Source of the DNA: CAVSUZ01 sp963795415
GTDB lineage: Bacteria > Pseudomonadota > Alphaproteobacteria > Acetobacterales > Acetobacteraceae
Assembly: GCA_963795415.1 (NCBI GenBank)
Contig: CAWCHQ010000003.1
Coordinates: 124,001 to 188,000 of the forward strand
Reading direction: 5' to 3'
Length of the DNA: 64,000 nucleotides
Shown: in pieces, positions 55,015-64,000 of the stretch
Numbering within the stretch: the stretch's first letter is position 1
How the letters are laid out: the number at the start of each line of letters is the position of its first letter
Translations under genes and position numbers: made by a program
The notes under the pieces: model-generated
The model's database searches: none
What the model was told of the DNA's origin: nothing
The model's input: only the letters and a program-made list of their open reading frames with translations

Positions 55015-55255
55015 AGGGACATCCTTTCCAAACTATCATAGCAGGGCGTAACGCCGTTGTCATTACAATTTAGGATCCCCCAGCGCGCGGCAAGCGGCTC
55101 CCACCCATCACGACGAGCGCGATCGCGCACCGGCGCGCAGATCGCGTTGTGTTCGGGGTTCCTGCAAAGCGTCTTGCTGTCTGTGGACGATCCGATGTTC
55201 GGCATTGCTTCCCCGCGCGTACGCAGGTGAAGGCCCGCAGCGGCTCGCGGTGAAA

Positions 55256-56443
55256 CTACCGATTACCGAGGGCGCCGGTCCAAACCTCGCGATACAGGGC
55301 GATGATTTCGTTCTTGCCGGGCACGCGGGGGTTGTTGCCGGGACTGCCGGAGGCGAGGGCCTGATCGGCCATCAGGTCAAGCTTGTCGTGCCAGGCGGAT
55401 CCGCCGATGCCATAAACGGATGGGGTCGGCACGGCGAGATCCTGGTTGAGGGACTCAAGGCCGGCGATCAGGCGGGCGCAGGCGCGGTCGTCGCTGTCCG
55501 CGAGATCGGCGAGGCCGATGCGACGCGCCGCCTCGGCGTATCGGGCAGGCGCACCAGAAATGGAAAAGCGCGTAACCGCGGGCAGCAGCATGGCGTTGGA
55601 AAGCCCGTGCGGCACATGGAAGTGCGCGCCGATAGGACGGGACATGCCATGGACCAGTGCGACCGAGGCGTTGGAAAAAGCGAGGCCCGCCTGGGTGGCG
55701 CCGAGCATCATGCCCTCGCGAGCCTCGGCGTTGCGCGGTTCGGCATAGGCGGTGCGCAGATGGCGGCCGATCAGCGTCACGGCGGACACCGCGAAGGCAT
55801 CCGAAAACGGGTTGGCGCGCCTTGACACGTAGGCCTCCAGCGCGTGTGTGAGGCTGTCGACGCCCGTGTCAGCGGTGGTGCGGGCCGGAACGGTGTAGGT
55901 CAGCTCGTAGTCCACGATGGCGGCGAGTGGCAGAGCGCCAAGGCCGGCGATGAGCATTTTCTCGTCGCGTTCGGTGTCGGTAATAACCGTGAAACGGGTG
56001 CACTCGCTGCCGGTGCCGGCCGTGGTCGGGATGGCGATGATGGGCGCAACGCCGCGGTCGGGCTGGGCTGGCGTCTTGTAGTCGCGCATCTTGCCGCCGC
56101 CCGCTGCGAGGATGGCGATGGCCTTAGCGGTGTCCATGGGTGAGCCGCCGCCGAAACCGATAAGGCAGTCGTATTGGCCGGCCTTCCAGCGGCCGACACC
56201 GGCCTCGATCACGGTGTCGGTCGGATCAGAGACGGTGTCGCTGAAGACTGCGGCATTGAACCCCGCGGCGGAAAGCGGCTCCAGACAGTGCTGCACTAGG
56301 CCGCTGGAGACCATGACCGGATCAGTGACGACCAGTGGACGGGAAAGACCGAACTTACGCAGGACATCCGAGACCTGAGAGACGGCGCCGCCGGCGACCA
56401 GCATCAGGCGGGGTGCGGCGATATTGGCGTTGACGAGGTTCAT
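55256..56443 (-). CDS. Iron-containing alcohol dehydrogenase
   Basis: A 395-residue group III dehydrogenase. LMLVAGGAVSQVSDVLRKFG, FGGGSPMDTAKAIA (nucleotide site), AIPTTAGTGSECTRFTVI and DSLTHALEAYVSRRANPFSD with VHGMSRPIGAHFHVPHGLSN provide the histidines that bind metal. CAGGAGACCGCC precedes ATG 56443; a longer open frame to 57544 is antisense to a hydrolase. Substrate unknown. It may oxidise an alcohol or reduce an aldehyde such as lactaldehyde or maleylacetate. Confidence 0.88.
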   Translation of the reverse strand: MNLVNANIAAPRLMLVAGGAVSQVSDVLRKFGLSRPLVVTDPVMVSSGLVQHCLEPLSAAGFNAAVFSDTVSDPTDTVIEAGVGRWKAGQYDCLIGFGGGSPMDTAKAIAILAAGGGKMRDYKTPAQPDRGVAPIIAIPTTAGTGSECTRFTVITDTERDEKMLIAGLGALPLAAIVDYELTYTVPARTTADTGVDSLTHALEAYVSRRANPFSDAFAVSAVTLIGRHLRTAYAEPRNAEAREGMMLGATQAGLAFSNASVALVHGMSRPIGAHFHVPHGLSNAMLLPAVTRFSISGAPARYAEAARRIGLADLADSDDRACARLIAGLESLNQDLAVPTPSVYGIGGSAWHDKLDLMADQALASGSPGNNPRVPGKNEIIALYREVWTGALGNR

Positions 56444-56515
56444 GGCGGTCTCCTGCCTGGGTGGCGCAGTTCCGGTGATGCCTTTACACCCGGAAGCGGG
56501 GTCAGGTGAGATGGG

Positions 56516-57316
56516 ATGGGGGGGAGCCGCGGTTTGAACGAGCCTGAAACACTGACGATCGACGTCAATGGTTTTCCGACAAGGGTGTGGCGCAAGGGGT
56601 CGGGGCCGAAGCTGGGATTTCTGGCCGGCTATGGCGGACTGCCGCGATGGGTGCCGTTTCTGGACGCATTGGCGGAGAAGCGAACCGTGATCGTGCCGTC
56701 TTTGCCCGGCTTTCCCGGCGGAGACCGGGGGCATTCGGTGCTCGACTCGCATCTCGACTGGGTGCTGGCGGTGCGGGAAATCCTGGCGAAATCCGAACTG
56801 CTGGGCGCGGATCTTGCGGGCAGCTCGGTGGGCGGCTCGTTTGTGGCGGAGGTAGCGGCGATCTGGCCGGGCGAGGTGCGCAAGATCGCGCTGATCGCGC
56901 CGTTCGGGCTGTTTGCCGAGAAGGAGCCGGCCACCGATCCCTGGGCGCAGCGGCCTGACGCGATACCAGGGCTGATGTGCGCCGATCCGGAAATCTGGAA
57001 GGGACTGAAGGCGGCGCCCGAGGGGGTGAACTCGATCGAGTGGCCGATCGAGCAGACGCGCGCGAATGAAGCGGCAGCGCGAATCTTCTGGCCGCTGGGG
57101 AATACGAAGCTGGAGAAGCGGCTGCAACTGATACGCGCGCCGACGCTGCTGGTCTGGGGCGCGCAGGATCAGATCATGCCCCGCAGCTACGCGGAGAGAT
57201 TCCGGCGAAAAGTGGCGGGCCCGGCGGAGCTGAGGGTGATCGAGGGCGCCGGGCATCTGGCAGAGCTGGACAGGCCGCGCGAGGTTGCGGACGCGGTATT
57301 GCGTTGGATGGAATAG
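56516..57316 (+). CDS. Alpha/beta hydrolase
   Basis: A protein of about 260-266 residues. The nucleophile elbow is AGSSVGGSF, the strand before it LLGADLA, the acid region LLVWGAQDQIMP and the catalytic His in IEGAGHLAELDRP. ATG 56516 and TTG 56534 are both possible starts; the TTG has GGGGGGAG at a good distance. Substrate unknown. It is divergent from the iron alcohol dehydrogenase and 10 bases before the next hydrolase. Confidence 0.85.
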   Translation: MGGSRGLNEPETLTIDVNGFPTRVWRKGSGPKLGFLAGYGGLPRWVPFLDALAEKRTVIVPSLPGFPGGDRGHSVLDSHLDWVLAVREILAKSELLGADLAGSSVGGSFVAEVAAIWPGEVRKIALIAPFGLFAEKEPATDPWAQRPDAIPGLMCADPEIWKGLKAAPEGVNSIEWPIEQTRANEAAARIFWPLGNTKLEKRLQLIRAPTLLVWGAQDQIMPRSYAERFRRKVAGPAELRVIEGAGHLAELDRPREVADAVLRWME

Positions 57317-57326
57317 GGGGACGCAT

Positions 57327-58280
57327 ATGCCGCTTGATCGTGACAATCTGGCCGTATTGGAGCTGATTCGCATGGCGGGGCGTCCGCCGTTCGAGCAGCT
57401 CACGCCGGACGAGGCGCGCGAAGCGTATATGCGCAGCCGCGCGCTGTTGCAGCCTGACCCAGAGGATGTGGCGGAGACGCGTGATGCCTCGGCACCGGGG
57501 CCGGCCGGAGCAATACCGTTGCGTATGTATCGGCCGCTGGGCATAGCGCGGGGCGAGGTGCTGCCGGGTCTGGTTTATTACCACGGCGGGGGATGGCTGC
57601 TGGGCGGACTCGATTCGCATGACGGCGTGTGCCGCTCGATCGCCAACCGCGCGCGTTGCATGGTGGTCTCCGTGGATTATCGGTTGGCGCCGGAGCACAA
57701 GTTTCCCGCGGCGGTGGAGGATTGCGCGGCGGCAACAAAGTTCGTTGCCGAACATGCGGGCGATTTCGGCGTCGATCCGCGCTATCTGGCGGTGGGCGGC
57801 GATTCGGCGGGCGGCAATCTGGCCGCAGTGATGGCGCTGATGGCGCGCGACCTCATGCTGCCGCAACTGATGTTCCAGTTGCTGATCTACCCGGCAACCG
57901 ACATGACGATGAGCACGGTTTCAGCCCAAACTGTTGGCGGCGGTGTGCCACTGACCTCGGCGACGATGAAGTGGTTTATCGATCACTACATGCGGACGGA
58001 TACCGACCGGATCGACTGGCGTGCCTCCCCGGTGCGCGCTGCCAGCCTTGCCGGCACGGCCCCGGCGCTGGTGATCACGGCGAGCGTCGATCCGCTGCAT
58101 GATGAAGGCGCCGATTACGCGCTCCGTCTGGAGCGGGAAGGCGTGCGGGTCGCCCACATCAACTTTGCCGACCAGCTGCACGGGTTCCTGAGCATGGGCA
58201 AGATCATTCGTGCCTCGGGGACGGCACTTGGCATGATCGGCGAGGCGCTGCGGCGGGAGTTTTCGCTCGCGGCCGGGTAG
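57327..58280 (+). CDS. HSL-family alpha/beta hydrolase (esterase/lipase)
   Basis: A 317-residue hydrolase of the hormone-sensitive lipase family. The oxyanion motif HGGGWLLGG, CMVVSVDYRLAPEHKFPAAV, the nucleophile GGDSAGGNLAAV and ASVDPLHDEGADYALRLERE with the catalytic His in QLHGFLS form a complete triad. Start ATG 57327 follows GGGGGACGC. It probably hydrolyses short acyl esters. It runs in tandem with the preceding hydrolase. Confidence 0.9.
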   Translation: MPLDRDNLAVLELIRMAGRPPFEQLTPDEAREAYMRSRALLQPDPEDVAETRDASAPGPAGAIPLRMYRPLGIARGEVLPGLVYYHGGGWLLGGLDSHDGVCRSIANRARCMVVSVDYRLAPEHKFPAAVEDCAAATKFVAEHAGDFGVDPRYLAVGGDSAGGNLAAVMALMARDLMLPQLMFQLLIYPATDMTMSTVSAQTVGGGVPLTSATMKWFIDHYMRTDTDRIDWRASPVRAASLAGTAPALVITASVDPLHDEGADYALRLEREGVRVAHINFADQLHGFLSMGKIIRASGTALGMIGEALRREFSLAAG

Positions 58281-58284
58281 ATCC

Positions 58285-59349
58285 TTACCCGAAGCCTGCA
58301 ATGTAGTCCTGCAGTCTCACCGGCGCTTGCGTGCGTGCCGACTCGATCGATCCGAACACCAGCGCCGAAGCCTGCAAATTCGCTTCGACCTCGGTTTCCA
58401 TCGGCGGTCCGCCGTCTCGCCATTGCGCGAACTTCTCGATCAGCCAGGTATTGAGCCATTTGGGCTGCACCAGCAGCGGGACTTTCTGACCGGCGCCTTC
58501 GCGATGGTTCTGGCGCGGCAGATCCTGGCGCGTGAAGATCTCGATCTCCCGATGATTCAGGATCGCCGTTCCCGATTCGCAATCGACCCGGACATACTCC
58601 TGGTACCAGTCGTTCAGGCCTACAGCCGTGCTGCTAGAGCCTTCGTAAACGGCGCGCACGCCATTTTCGAAAATCATGGTCACGATGCCGTCCGTATCGC
58701 CGGCATATTCCGCCCAGTCCGGTCGCCAGGAGGACGCGAACAGCGTATCGCAGCGTCCGCCGGCCAGATCGGCCACGATATCCAGATGGTGGATGGCGCC
58801 CTCGATCAATAGCGGGTCCTGCATGGTGTGCCGGAACAGCGCGCCCCACGCCATATGTTGGCGCATGTCGGCCTGGTACCGGCAGGAGATATTGTTGACA
58901 GGCCCAAGCCTGCCGGATCGGATGATCTTCCGCAGCGTGGTTTTGTCCTGGTCGAAGCGGTGGCTCATTGTCACCGCCATCTTGCGCCCCGCGGCGCGGA
59001 TCTTTCTTGCGACGCGGACTGCGCCCGCCATGCTGTCGGCAATCGGTTTCTCGCACAACACATCCACGCCATGCGCTATAGCGATATCGATAATCGCTTC
59101 ATGGAACTGCGGCGGCACCACCACGGTGCAGAAATCCGCTTCCACGCCAGCGAACGCCTGCTCCGGATCGGTGAAGCAGGCATTGTCCGCCAACCCCAGC
59201 ACCTCAGCGCCATAGGCCAGTGCCTGGGGATCGACATCCACCAGTGCTACGACCTCTATCGTCCCGTCATCGACGTTGGCACGCAGAAATTCGCGGCACC
59301 ACCGCTTGCCGAAACTGCCGATGCCGATATGAATGACGCGCTGCGCCAT
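58285..59349 (-). CDS. Gfo/Idh/MocA family oxidoreductase
   Basis: A 354-residue NAD(P)-dependent oxidoreductase. The Rossmann start VIHIGIGSFGKRWCREFLRA, ADFCTVVVPPQFHEAIIDIA, DVLCEKPIADSM (EKP lysine) and a domain with IEGAIHHLDIVADLAGGR place it in this family, which acts on sugars or inositols. It shares a base with the stop of the upstream cupin gene (TAATG), so they are coupled, and both lie beside a sugar ABC importer. Confidence 0.88.
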   Translation of the reverse strand: MAQRVIHIGIGSFGKRWCREFLRANVDDGTIEVVALVDVDPQALAYGAEVLGLADNACFTDPEQAFAGVEADFCTVVVPPQFHEAIIDIAIAHGVDVLCEKPIADSMAGAVRVARKIRAAGRKMAVTMSHRFDQDKTTLRKIIRSGRLGPVNNISCRYQADMRQHMAWGALFRHTMQDPLLIEGAIHHLDIVADLAGGRCDTLFASSWRPDWAEYAGDTDGIVTMIFENGVRAVYEGSSSTAVGLNDWYQEYVRVDCESGTAILNHREIEIFTRQDLPRQNHREGAGQKVPLLVQPKWLNTWLIEKFAQWRDGGPPMETEVEANLQASALVFGSIESARTQAPVRLQDYIAGFG

Positions 59350-59978
59350 TACACACGATCCGGCATCGGCTCGGCCGGGCCGTGCGTGTGGTTCCACAAG
59401 TGGCCGGTGCGTTTGCGCCCATACAATGTGGTTTCAAAAAACACGCCTTTCACGGGCGCGTCGATCAGTGGAAAGTCGTGCGGATGCCCGGCGCCGATAT
59501 ACAGGCAATCCCCTGCGCGAATCCTGGCGTGCCGGTCATCCACGACAACCTCGCCGGATCCTTCCAGGATGATCCAATACTCGTCGCAATCATGATAATG
59601 CCTGTCGCTGCCGGTATGCTTCGGGTAACTGACAGGATCGCCCTTGTCCCCCGCGTCGGAGCGCTGCATGTGAAAAATGCCGCAGCCTGCGATGTCGCGC
59701 CCCCAATGCCCGGAAAGCCGCACGAACTGGGCCGGATCGGAAGCGCCAATCATGGTCCAGGCGCCATCATTCGGATCGATATCGATGAATTGCCGCTCTT
59801 TCAGCAGCAGCGATCCGCCGCGCCGGCGCAGCTGACAGGTGCCGAGCGTGCCGATCAACCGCTCGGTCTGCGTGGCCGGCGCGCGGGTGATTGTCTCATC
59901 GCGGGGCAATGTAATGATCTCGAACTGCTCAAGTTCACACCAGGCGGGCGGAGCGGCGCCGCTGCGAAATACGGTCAT
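59349..59978 (-). CDS. Cupin-domain protein
   Basis: A 209-residue protein. The conserved cupin motifs are KHTGSDRHYHDCDEYWIILE and GDCLYIGAGHPHDFPL, with histidines and glutamate fit to bind one metal. The N-terminal 100 residues form a less regular barrel. It is upstream of and coupled to the MocA oxidoreductase, so it may be an isomerase or epimerase in the same sugar route. Divergent from the binding protein. Confidence 0.82.
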   Translation of the reverse strand: MTVFRSGAAPPAWCELEQFEIITLPRDETITRAPATQTERLIGTLGTCQLRRRGGSLLLKERQFIDIDPNDGAWTMIGASDPAQFVRLSGHWGRDIAGCGIFHMQRSDAGDKGDPVSYPKHTGSDRHYHDCDEYWIILEGSGEVVVDDRHARIRAGDCLYIGAGHPHDFPLIDAPVKGVFFETTLYGRKRTGHLWNHTHGPAEPMPDRV

Positions 59979-60118
59979 GTGGCTTCATCCATGTTGGAAC
60001 GGCACGTTATCATGCAGTGCGCGATACGAAAGAGCCGGAATTGCGCCGCGCGCGGCTTGCGTGCATCCTGCTGCGCATCCAAGGCGCCGGGAACCGGCCA
60101 AGATCGGAGGAAACATCC

Positions 60119-61349
60119 ATGCTGCGAAGGTCCTTCCTGGCTGGCTCCGCCGCCGCCGCACTGTCATCAACCGTGGCATCGGCCGAGCCCACCACCGTCT
60201 CGCTCTGGCACGTGTTCAACCTGGACACCGATATGATTTATCCCGGTATGAAGAACTTCAATGCATCGCAGAACGACTACCGGATCGAACCGCGCCTGGT
60301 TCCCTCCTCGCAGATCGTCACCGAATTGATTCGTGCGATCGCCACCGGGTCCGTGCCCGATCTGGTGACGATTGACAGTCCGATCGTTGCCAGCTTCTCC
60401 GCGCAAGGTGCTCTGACGGACCTAACGAGCAGGGTGGCGAGTTCGAAGTTTATTAAGCCGGATGTTTACTTCAAAGGCCCTTGGGAGTCCGGCCAGTGGC
60501 GCGGCAAAACCTACGCCGTTCCACGCGACGCCAACACACTCGCACTTTACTACAACGCCGATATGTTCCACGCTAAAGGCCTCGATCCTGACAAGCCTCC
60601 GGCAACCTGGTCAGAACTGAAAACCGCTGCCCAGAAGCTGCGCGACCCCGCAAAAAATGTGTACGGCTTCGGTTTCTGCGCCACCCAGGCTGAGGAAGGC
60701 GTGTTTCAGTGGTTGCCGTTCCTGTGGCAGGCGGGTGGATCTATCGACAAGCTGGATCGGCCAGAGGCAACAATCGCCCTGCAATATATCACCGATATGG
60801 TGCAACAGAACATTGCCTCAAAGGATGTGATCAACGAAAGCCAGTACCGAGGTCACCAACACGTTCATGGCCGGCAACACTGCCATAATACAGGGCGGCC
60901 CATGGGAACTGCCGCGCCTGCAAAGACAGACCAAATTCGAATGGCGCGTGGCGCCGTTGCCGGTAAAGGACGACAAGCACATCAAGGCCGATTGCCTCGG
61001 CGGCTACGATTTCGTTATTCCGAACGGCGCGGCGCAGGCCGATGGTGCCTTCCGCTTCATCGAGTTCATGTCGCAGCAGCAAGTCCTGACCGAGGGCTGG
61101 AAAAGCGGCCGCATTGCTCCCCGCCGCGACATCGTGGTGCAGAACCCGCTATGGCCGCAGGCTTACGCGACCTACCGAAGCGAAATGGAGTATGCTCGGC
61201 CGCGCGGACCGCACCCGCAATGGCCGGATATCTCCCGTCCGATGCAGGTCGCGATCCAGCAGGCGATCACCGGCGCAAAGTCCCCGGGCGACGCGTTGCG
61301 TGAAGCAGCCGCGAAGGTGCAGCCGATTCTTGCGAAAGTTCCGCTCTGA
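60119..61349 (+). CDS. ABC sugar solute-binding protein (one-base frameshift in this sequence)
   Basis: A family 1 binding protein. Start ATG 60119 follows CGGAGG. The signal peptide MLRRSFLAGSAAAALSSTVA ends at ASAEP. WHVFNLDTDMIYPGMKNFNA, ATGSVPDLVTIDSPIVASFS and GKTYAVPRDANTLALYYNAD are typical. At about 60837 the frame breaks after VINES; dropping one A of GAAAGCC gives NEASTEVTNTFMAGNTAIIQ and the rest reads normally (409 residues). It feeds the two permeases that follow. Confidence 0.88.
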
Positions 61350-62251
61350 TCCGCCCCTCAACCGCCCGCCGGCGGGAGCGCCCTCTCCTGCTTCATGGCT
61401 TCCTGGCAGCCTCGATACTGTATCTGCTGATCTTCATCGGTGTCCCTGTTCTGTACAACCTTGTGATGAGTGTCCAGGAGGTTGAACTCAGCAATATCGC
61501 CAATCTCATTCGCCCATTCGCCGGGTTGAAAAACTACCAGGCTGCTTTCGCCGATCCGTCCTTCAGAAAAGTGCTATTAAACTCAGCCATATTCGTCGGG
61601 GTTAATGTCATCGGCCAGGTCGGCATCGGCCTCGCGGTCGCGACGTTCTTCGCCCAGCGATTTCCAGGGGCCCACTTCCTGCGCGGCCTTCTGCTTTCGT
61701 CCTGGATTCTGCCGGCGCTGGTCGTCGGTGCTCTGTGGAAATGGATCTTCGCTACCGAATACGGCGTTGCGAATTATTTGCTTTCGTGGCTTCGCGTCAT
61801 CGACGCCCCGATCCACTGGCTGTCTGATACATCCTTCGCTCTAAGCTCCGTCACTATCGCCAACATCTGGTTCGGTACGCCTTTCGCCATGATCCTGATC
61901 GCGGCCGGGCTGACCGGCATCGCCGAAGAACAATACGAAGCCGCCTCGCTCGATGGCGCCGGCCCATTCGCCCGTTTCTGTTACATCACCTTGCCAGCCT
62001 TGTGGCCGACGCTCGTCGCGGTTGCCTGCCTGGTGACCATCTACACCATGCGAGCCTTCGACCTGATCTTCGCCATGACCCAGGGTGGTCCGCTGGACGC
62101 CAGCAACGTGTTGCCTCTGCTGTCCTACCAGCTCTCGTTTCAGCGGTTCCATTTCGGCACGGGCGCGGCCGTCGGAAGCTTCTCCTTCATTATCGTACTT
62201 GGTGTCGCCGTTCTGTATGTACGAACCCTCCGGCGGGAGGCGCTGCAGTGA
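61346..62251 (+). CDS. ABC sugar permease, first subunit (CTG start)
   Basis: A permease with six helices. Upstream of the first ATG/GTG at 61463 the frame is open and encodes LLLHGFLAASILYLLIFIGV and PVLYNLVMSVQEVE, the expected first membrane helix. An in-frame stop at 61301-61303 bounds it, and no ATG, GTG or TTG lies between. CTG at 61346 overlaps the binding-protein stop (CTGA), so I infer a CTG start (301 residues). The EAA loop is YEAASLDGAGPFARFCYITL. GTGA overlap with the next gene. Confidence 0.85.
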   Translation: MIRPSTARRRERPLLLHGFLAASILYLLIFIGVPVLYNLVMSVQEVELSNIANLIRPFAGLKNYQAAFADPSFRKVLLNSAIFVGVNVIGQVGIGLAVATFFAQRFPGAHFLRGLLLSSWILPALVVGALWKWIFATEYGVANYLLSWLRVIDAPIHWLSDTSFALSSVTIANIWFGTPFAMILIAAGLTGIAEEQYEAASLDGAGPFARFCYITLPALWPTLVAVACLVTIYTMRAFDLIFAMTQGGPLDASNVLPLLSYQLSFQRFHFGTGAAVGSFSFIIVLGVAVLYVRTLRREALQ

Positions 62252-63096
62252 CCGCAGGCCTTCGCCGGATGCTTGGCCGCCGCGGGGTTCGTTCGCTGCT
62301 GTGTCTGCTCGGCGCCATCGGCGTCGTTTGCTATCTCTTTCCCGTTTATTGGATGTTTATTTCAGGCCTGAAGACCTCGGCGGAAATCTTTGCCGACCCG
62401 CCGAGCCTCGTGCCTGTTCATCCGACCCTCGCTGCATTCCGCTACGTGTTCGAAAGCGAAAACGTGGCACGCTATATGCGCAACAGCCTCGCCATCGCTG
62501 TTCCCGTAACCGCCATCACACTCTTGCTTGGCTCCAGCGGAAGTTACGCGCTCAGCAGGTTGCGCACACCACTCGTGGACGCGGCATTGGTTCTGGCGCT
62601 GATATTGCAAATTTTCCCGGACGCCTTACTGGCGACCCCGATGTTCATCATGTTCCGCCACTTCAACCTGCTGAACACGTTCACCGCCGTTATTCTCGCC
62701 ACCAGCGCAAAATCCCTGGCCTTTGCACTGGTGATCCTGCGCCCCATGTACCGCCAGGTACCGCTCGAAATCGAGGAAGCATCGCGTGTAGACGGTTGCA
62801 ACACCTGGCAGACCTTCTGGCGCATCGTGCTGCCGGTTATGCGGGTGCCATTGATCGTGGTCGGCGTGCTCAGCTTCGTCCAGGCCTGGGGCCAGTTCGT
62901 CTATCCGCTGACCTTGCTCACCAGACAACAGTTGCAGCCCGCAACGGTCGGAATCTACAGCTTCATCGGCGCGGAATACGCCGACTGGGACCGGGTCATG
63001 GCGTTTGCCTCCATCTTCGCCCTTCCCGTCCTGTTCATATTCCTCCTTTTGCAGCGCAAGATTGTCGCGGGGCTTACCACCGGCGCCTTGAAATGA
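62248..63096 (+). CDS. ABC sugar permease, second subunit
   Basis: A 282-residue MalG-type permease. LLCLLGAIGVVCYLFPVYWM is helix 1; the EAA motif is EIEEASRVDGCNTWQTFWRI followed by VLPVMRVPL. Start GTG 62248 overlaps the previous stop by four bases. There is no ATPase gene after it, so this importer must use an ATPase encoded elsewhere (as with shared MsmX-type ATPases) or a gene lying outside the window. Confidence 0.92.
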   Translation: MTAGLRRMLGRRGVRSLLCLLGAIGVVCYLFPVYWMFISGLKTSAEIFADPPSLVPVHPTLAAFRYVFESENVARYMRNSLAIAVPVTAITLLLGSSGSYALSRLRTPLVDAALVLALILQIFPDALLATPMFIMFRHFNLLNTFTAVILATSAKSLAFALVILRPMYRQVPLEIEEASRVDGCNTWQTFWRIVLPVMRVPLIVVGVLSFVQAWGQFVYPLTLLTRQQLQPATVGIYSFIGAEYADWDRVMAFASIFALPVLFIFLLLQRKIVAGLTTGALK

Positions 63097-63112
63097 GCTA
63101 CTGATCCAGCGT

Positions 63113-64000
63113 TCAGCCGGCCTCGCCTTCACTTTCCTCGTCGTAGCCAAGCAGCCGCAGTGCGCGCCCCGATTTCCCGCGCAACGAAGCAGCGTGAATG
63201 AGGGCCTCCTCGCGACCGTGGGTGACCCATATATGCGGCGCACCCACCTCGTCGATCGTTGCGTTGAGGCCAGGCCAGTCCGCATGGTCGGAGATGACCA
63301 GGGGAAGTTCCACGCCCTGTGACTTGGCGCGCTGGCGAACGCGCATCCAGCCGGAGGCGAGGGCGACCACGGGATCTGTCAGGCGGCGGGCCCACCGGTC
63401 CGCCGCAGCGCCGGGGGGCGCCAGCACGATTTGCCCAACCAGGTCTGATTTGGCGGCGGCCGTCGCTGGACGGAGATCGCCGAGAGGGACGCCAAGGGAC
63501 TCGTCCGCATCGCACAGAGGGACGAGGGCGCCGTGGATCCAGATCGGGCGATCCCATCCCGTCTGTCGGAGCAGAGCGATCAGCCGCTGGCACTTGCCGA
63601 GCGCGTAGCAGCCCACAAGATGGGTGCGGTCAGGAAACAGTTGCAGACTGGCGAGAAGCTGGCCGATCTCGTGCTCCGGTTCGGGGTGGCAGAAGACCGG
63701 CAGGGCGAAAGTTGCTTCGGTCACGAAGACGTCGCAGGGCACGGGGATAAAGGGAGCGCAGGTGGGATCCGGCTGGCGCTTGTAGTCGCCGCTGACGACG
63801 GCCCGGCAGCCTTGGTATTCGAGAACGACTTGGGCGCTGCCGAGAACGTGGCCAGCGGGGTGAAGGGTCAGGCGGACCCCGTTTACGTCCAGGTTTTCGC
63901 CGGTCGGCAACGGTTGGTGTGTCTCGCCGGCGCGCTCCCCGAGGCGGGTGCGCATGATCGCGAGTGTCTCTGGCGTGGCGAGGACGTGTTTGTGGCCGGG
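63113..64000 (-). CDS. Ligase-associated DNA exonuclease (metallo-beta-lactamase/beta-CASP type), partial at window end
   Basis: The open frame runs off the window and already shows HKHVLATPETLAIMRTRLGE at its left. LTLHPAGHVLGSAQVVLEY and RAVVSGDYKRQPDPTCAPF are the metal-binding beta-lactamase motifs; IWVTHGREEALIHAASLRGK closes the family. Such enzymes are encoded beside an ATP-dependent DNA ligase and act in DNA end processing and repair. The N-terminal HxHxDH motif lies outside the window. Confidence 0.9.
   Translation of the reverse strand, partial: PGHKHVLATPETLAIMRTRLGERAGETHQPLPTGENLDVNGVRLTLHPAGHVLGSAQVVLEYQGCRAVVSGDYKRQPDPTCAPFIPVPCDVFVTEATFALPVFCHPEPEHEIGQLLASLQLFPDRTHLVGCYALGKCQRLIALLRQTGWDRPIWIHGALVPLCDADESLGVPLGDLRPATAAAKSDLVGQIVLAPPGAAADRWARRLTDPVVALASGWMRVRQRAKSQGVELPLVISDHADWPGLNATIDEVGAPHIWVTHGREEALIHAASLRGKSGRALRLLGYDEESEGEAG

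Noticed and set aside
56444..57544. A 367-codon N-terminal extension of the iron alcohol dehydrogenase frame
   Set aside because: It lies antisense to an alpha/beta hydrolase, and the dehydrogenase has a good start at 56443 with a ribosome site.

Overview
The window is GC-rich DNA from an alphaproteobacterium, most likely of the family Acetobacteraceae. This rests on gene content and is not proven: the alr/mlaE/mlaF/dnaB and radA/cvpA/purF neighbourhoods, a LexA box of the alphaproteobacterial form GTTC-N7-GTTC in front of imuA, a DUF1127 protein, a hopanoid-type phosphorylase, PEP-CTERM proteins and a Gram-negative porin. No rRNA, tRNA, CRISPR array or intact insertion sequence was recognised.

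Layout. 0.1-5 kb: mlaF, mlaE, alr, a small ABM-like gene and dnaB on the minus strand, with interspersed palindromic repeats at gene ends. 5-17 kb: an orphan solute-binding protein, a CFA-synthase-like methyltransferase, dihydroorotase-like, asparagine synthase and glycosyltransferase genes (minus), then ygfZ, a small methyltransferase, a large unknown protein and glpD (plus). 17-21 kb: an accessory islet with a three-gene minus-strand operon (Gp37/Gp68 three-Cys protein, TcmP partner, DUF4365 nuclease-like protein). 21-28 kb: a truncated copy of the radA 5' end, an unknown gene, full radA, a repeat array, a PEP-CTERM gene, then cvpA, purF and an SDR. 28-34 kb: cupin, orphan SOS-controlled imuA, MFS exporter, CBS-BON protein, a second PEP-CTERM protein, a decayed ABC transporter and a hopanoid-type phosphorylase. 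34-41 kb: DUF1127, LysR regulator, flavin-split-barrel protein, two enolase-superfamily dehydratases and an MFS permease, which together look like an acid-sugar utilisation cluster. 40-45 kb: ybgF-like, tcuB, tcuA and a Phd/VapC pair. 45-50 kb: a methyltransferase and an 1181-residue multi-domain glycosyltransferase, then yebC. 50-55 kb: ABM, MntA/HepT pair, yggS, porin and a TacA/TacT pair. 55-64 kb: iron alcohol dehydrogenase, two alpha/beta hydrolases, Gfo/Idh/MocA oxidoreductase, cupin, a sugar ABC importer without ATPase, and the start of a ligase-associated exonuclease.

Most of the window is ordinary metabolism. The points most worth attention are: (i) the Gp37/TcmP/DUF4365 operon beside a duplicated radA fragment, a plausible defence or DNA-modification islet; (ii) palindromic repeats whose terminal TA lies inside the stop codon of the gene they follow; (iii) a palindromic element inserted in frame in the HEPN toxin gene; (iv) an orphan imuA with a LexA box touching its start codon.

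Nine otherwise well-conserved genes, including the essential dnaB, carry one single-base frameshift each. Eight are one-base insertions repairable by dropping one A (or T) from a short run, in most cases next to a G as GA(A). In three cases the repair restores GANTC, the CcrM methylation target. I treat these as probable sequencing artefacts and annotate the repaired genes, stating so in each entry.
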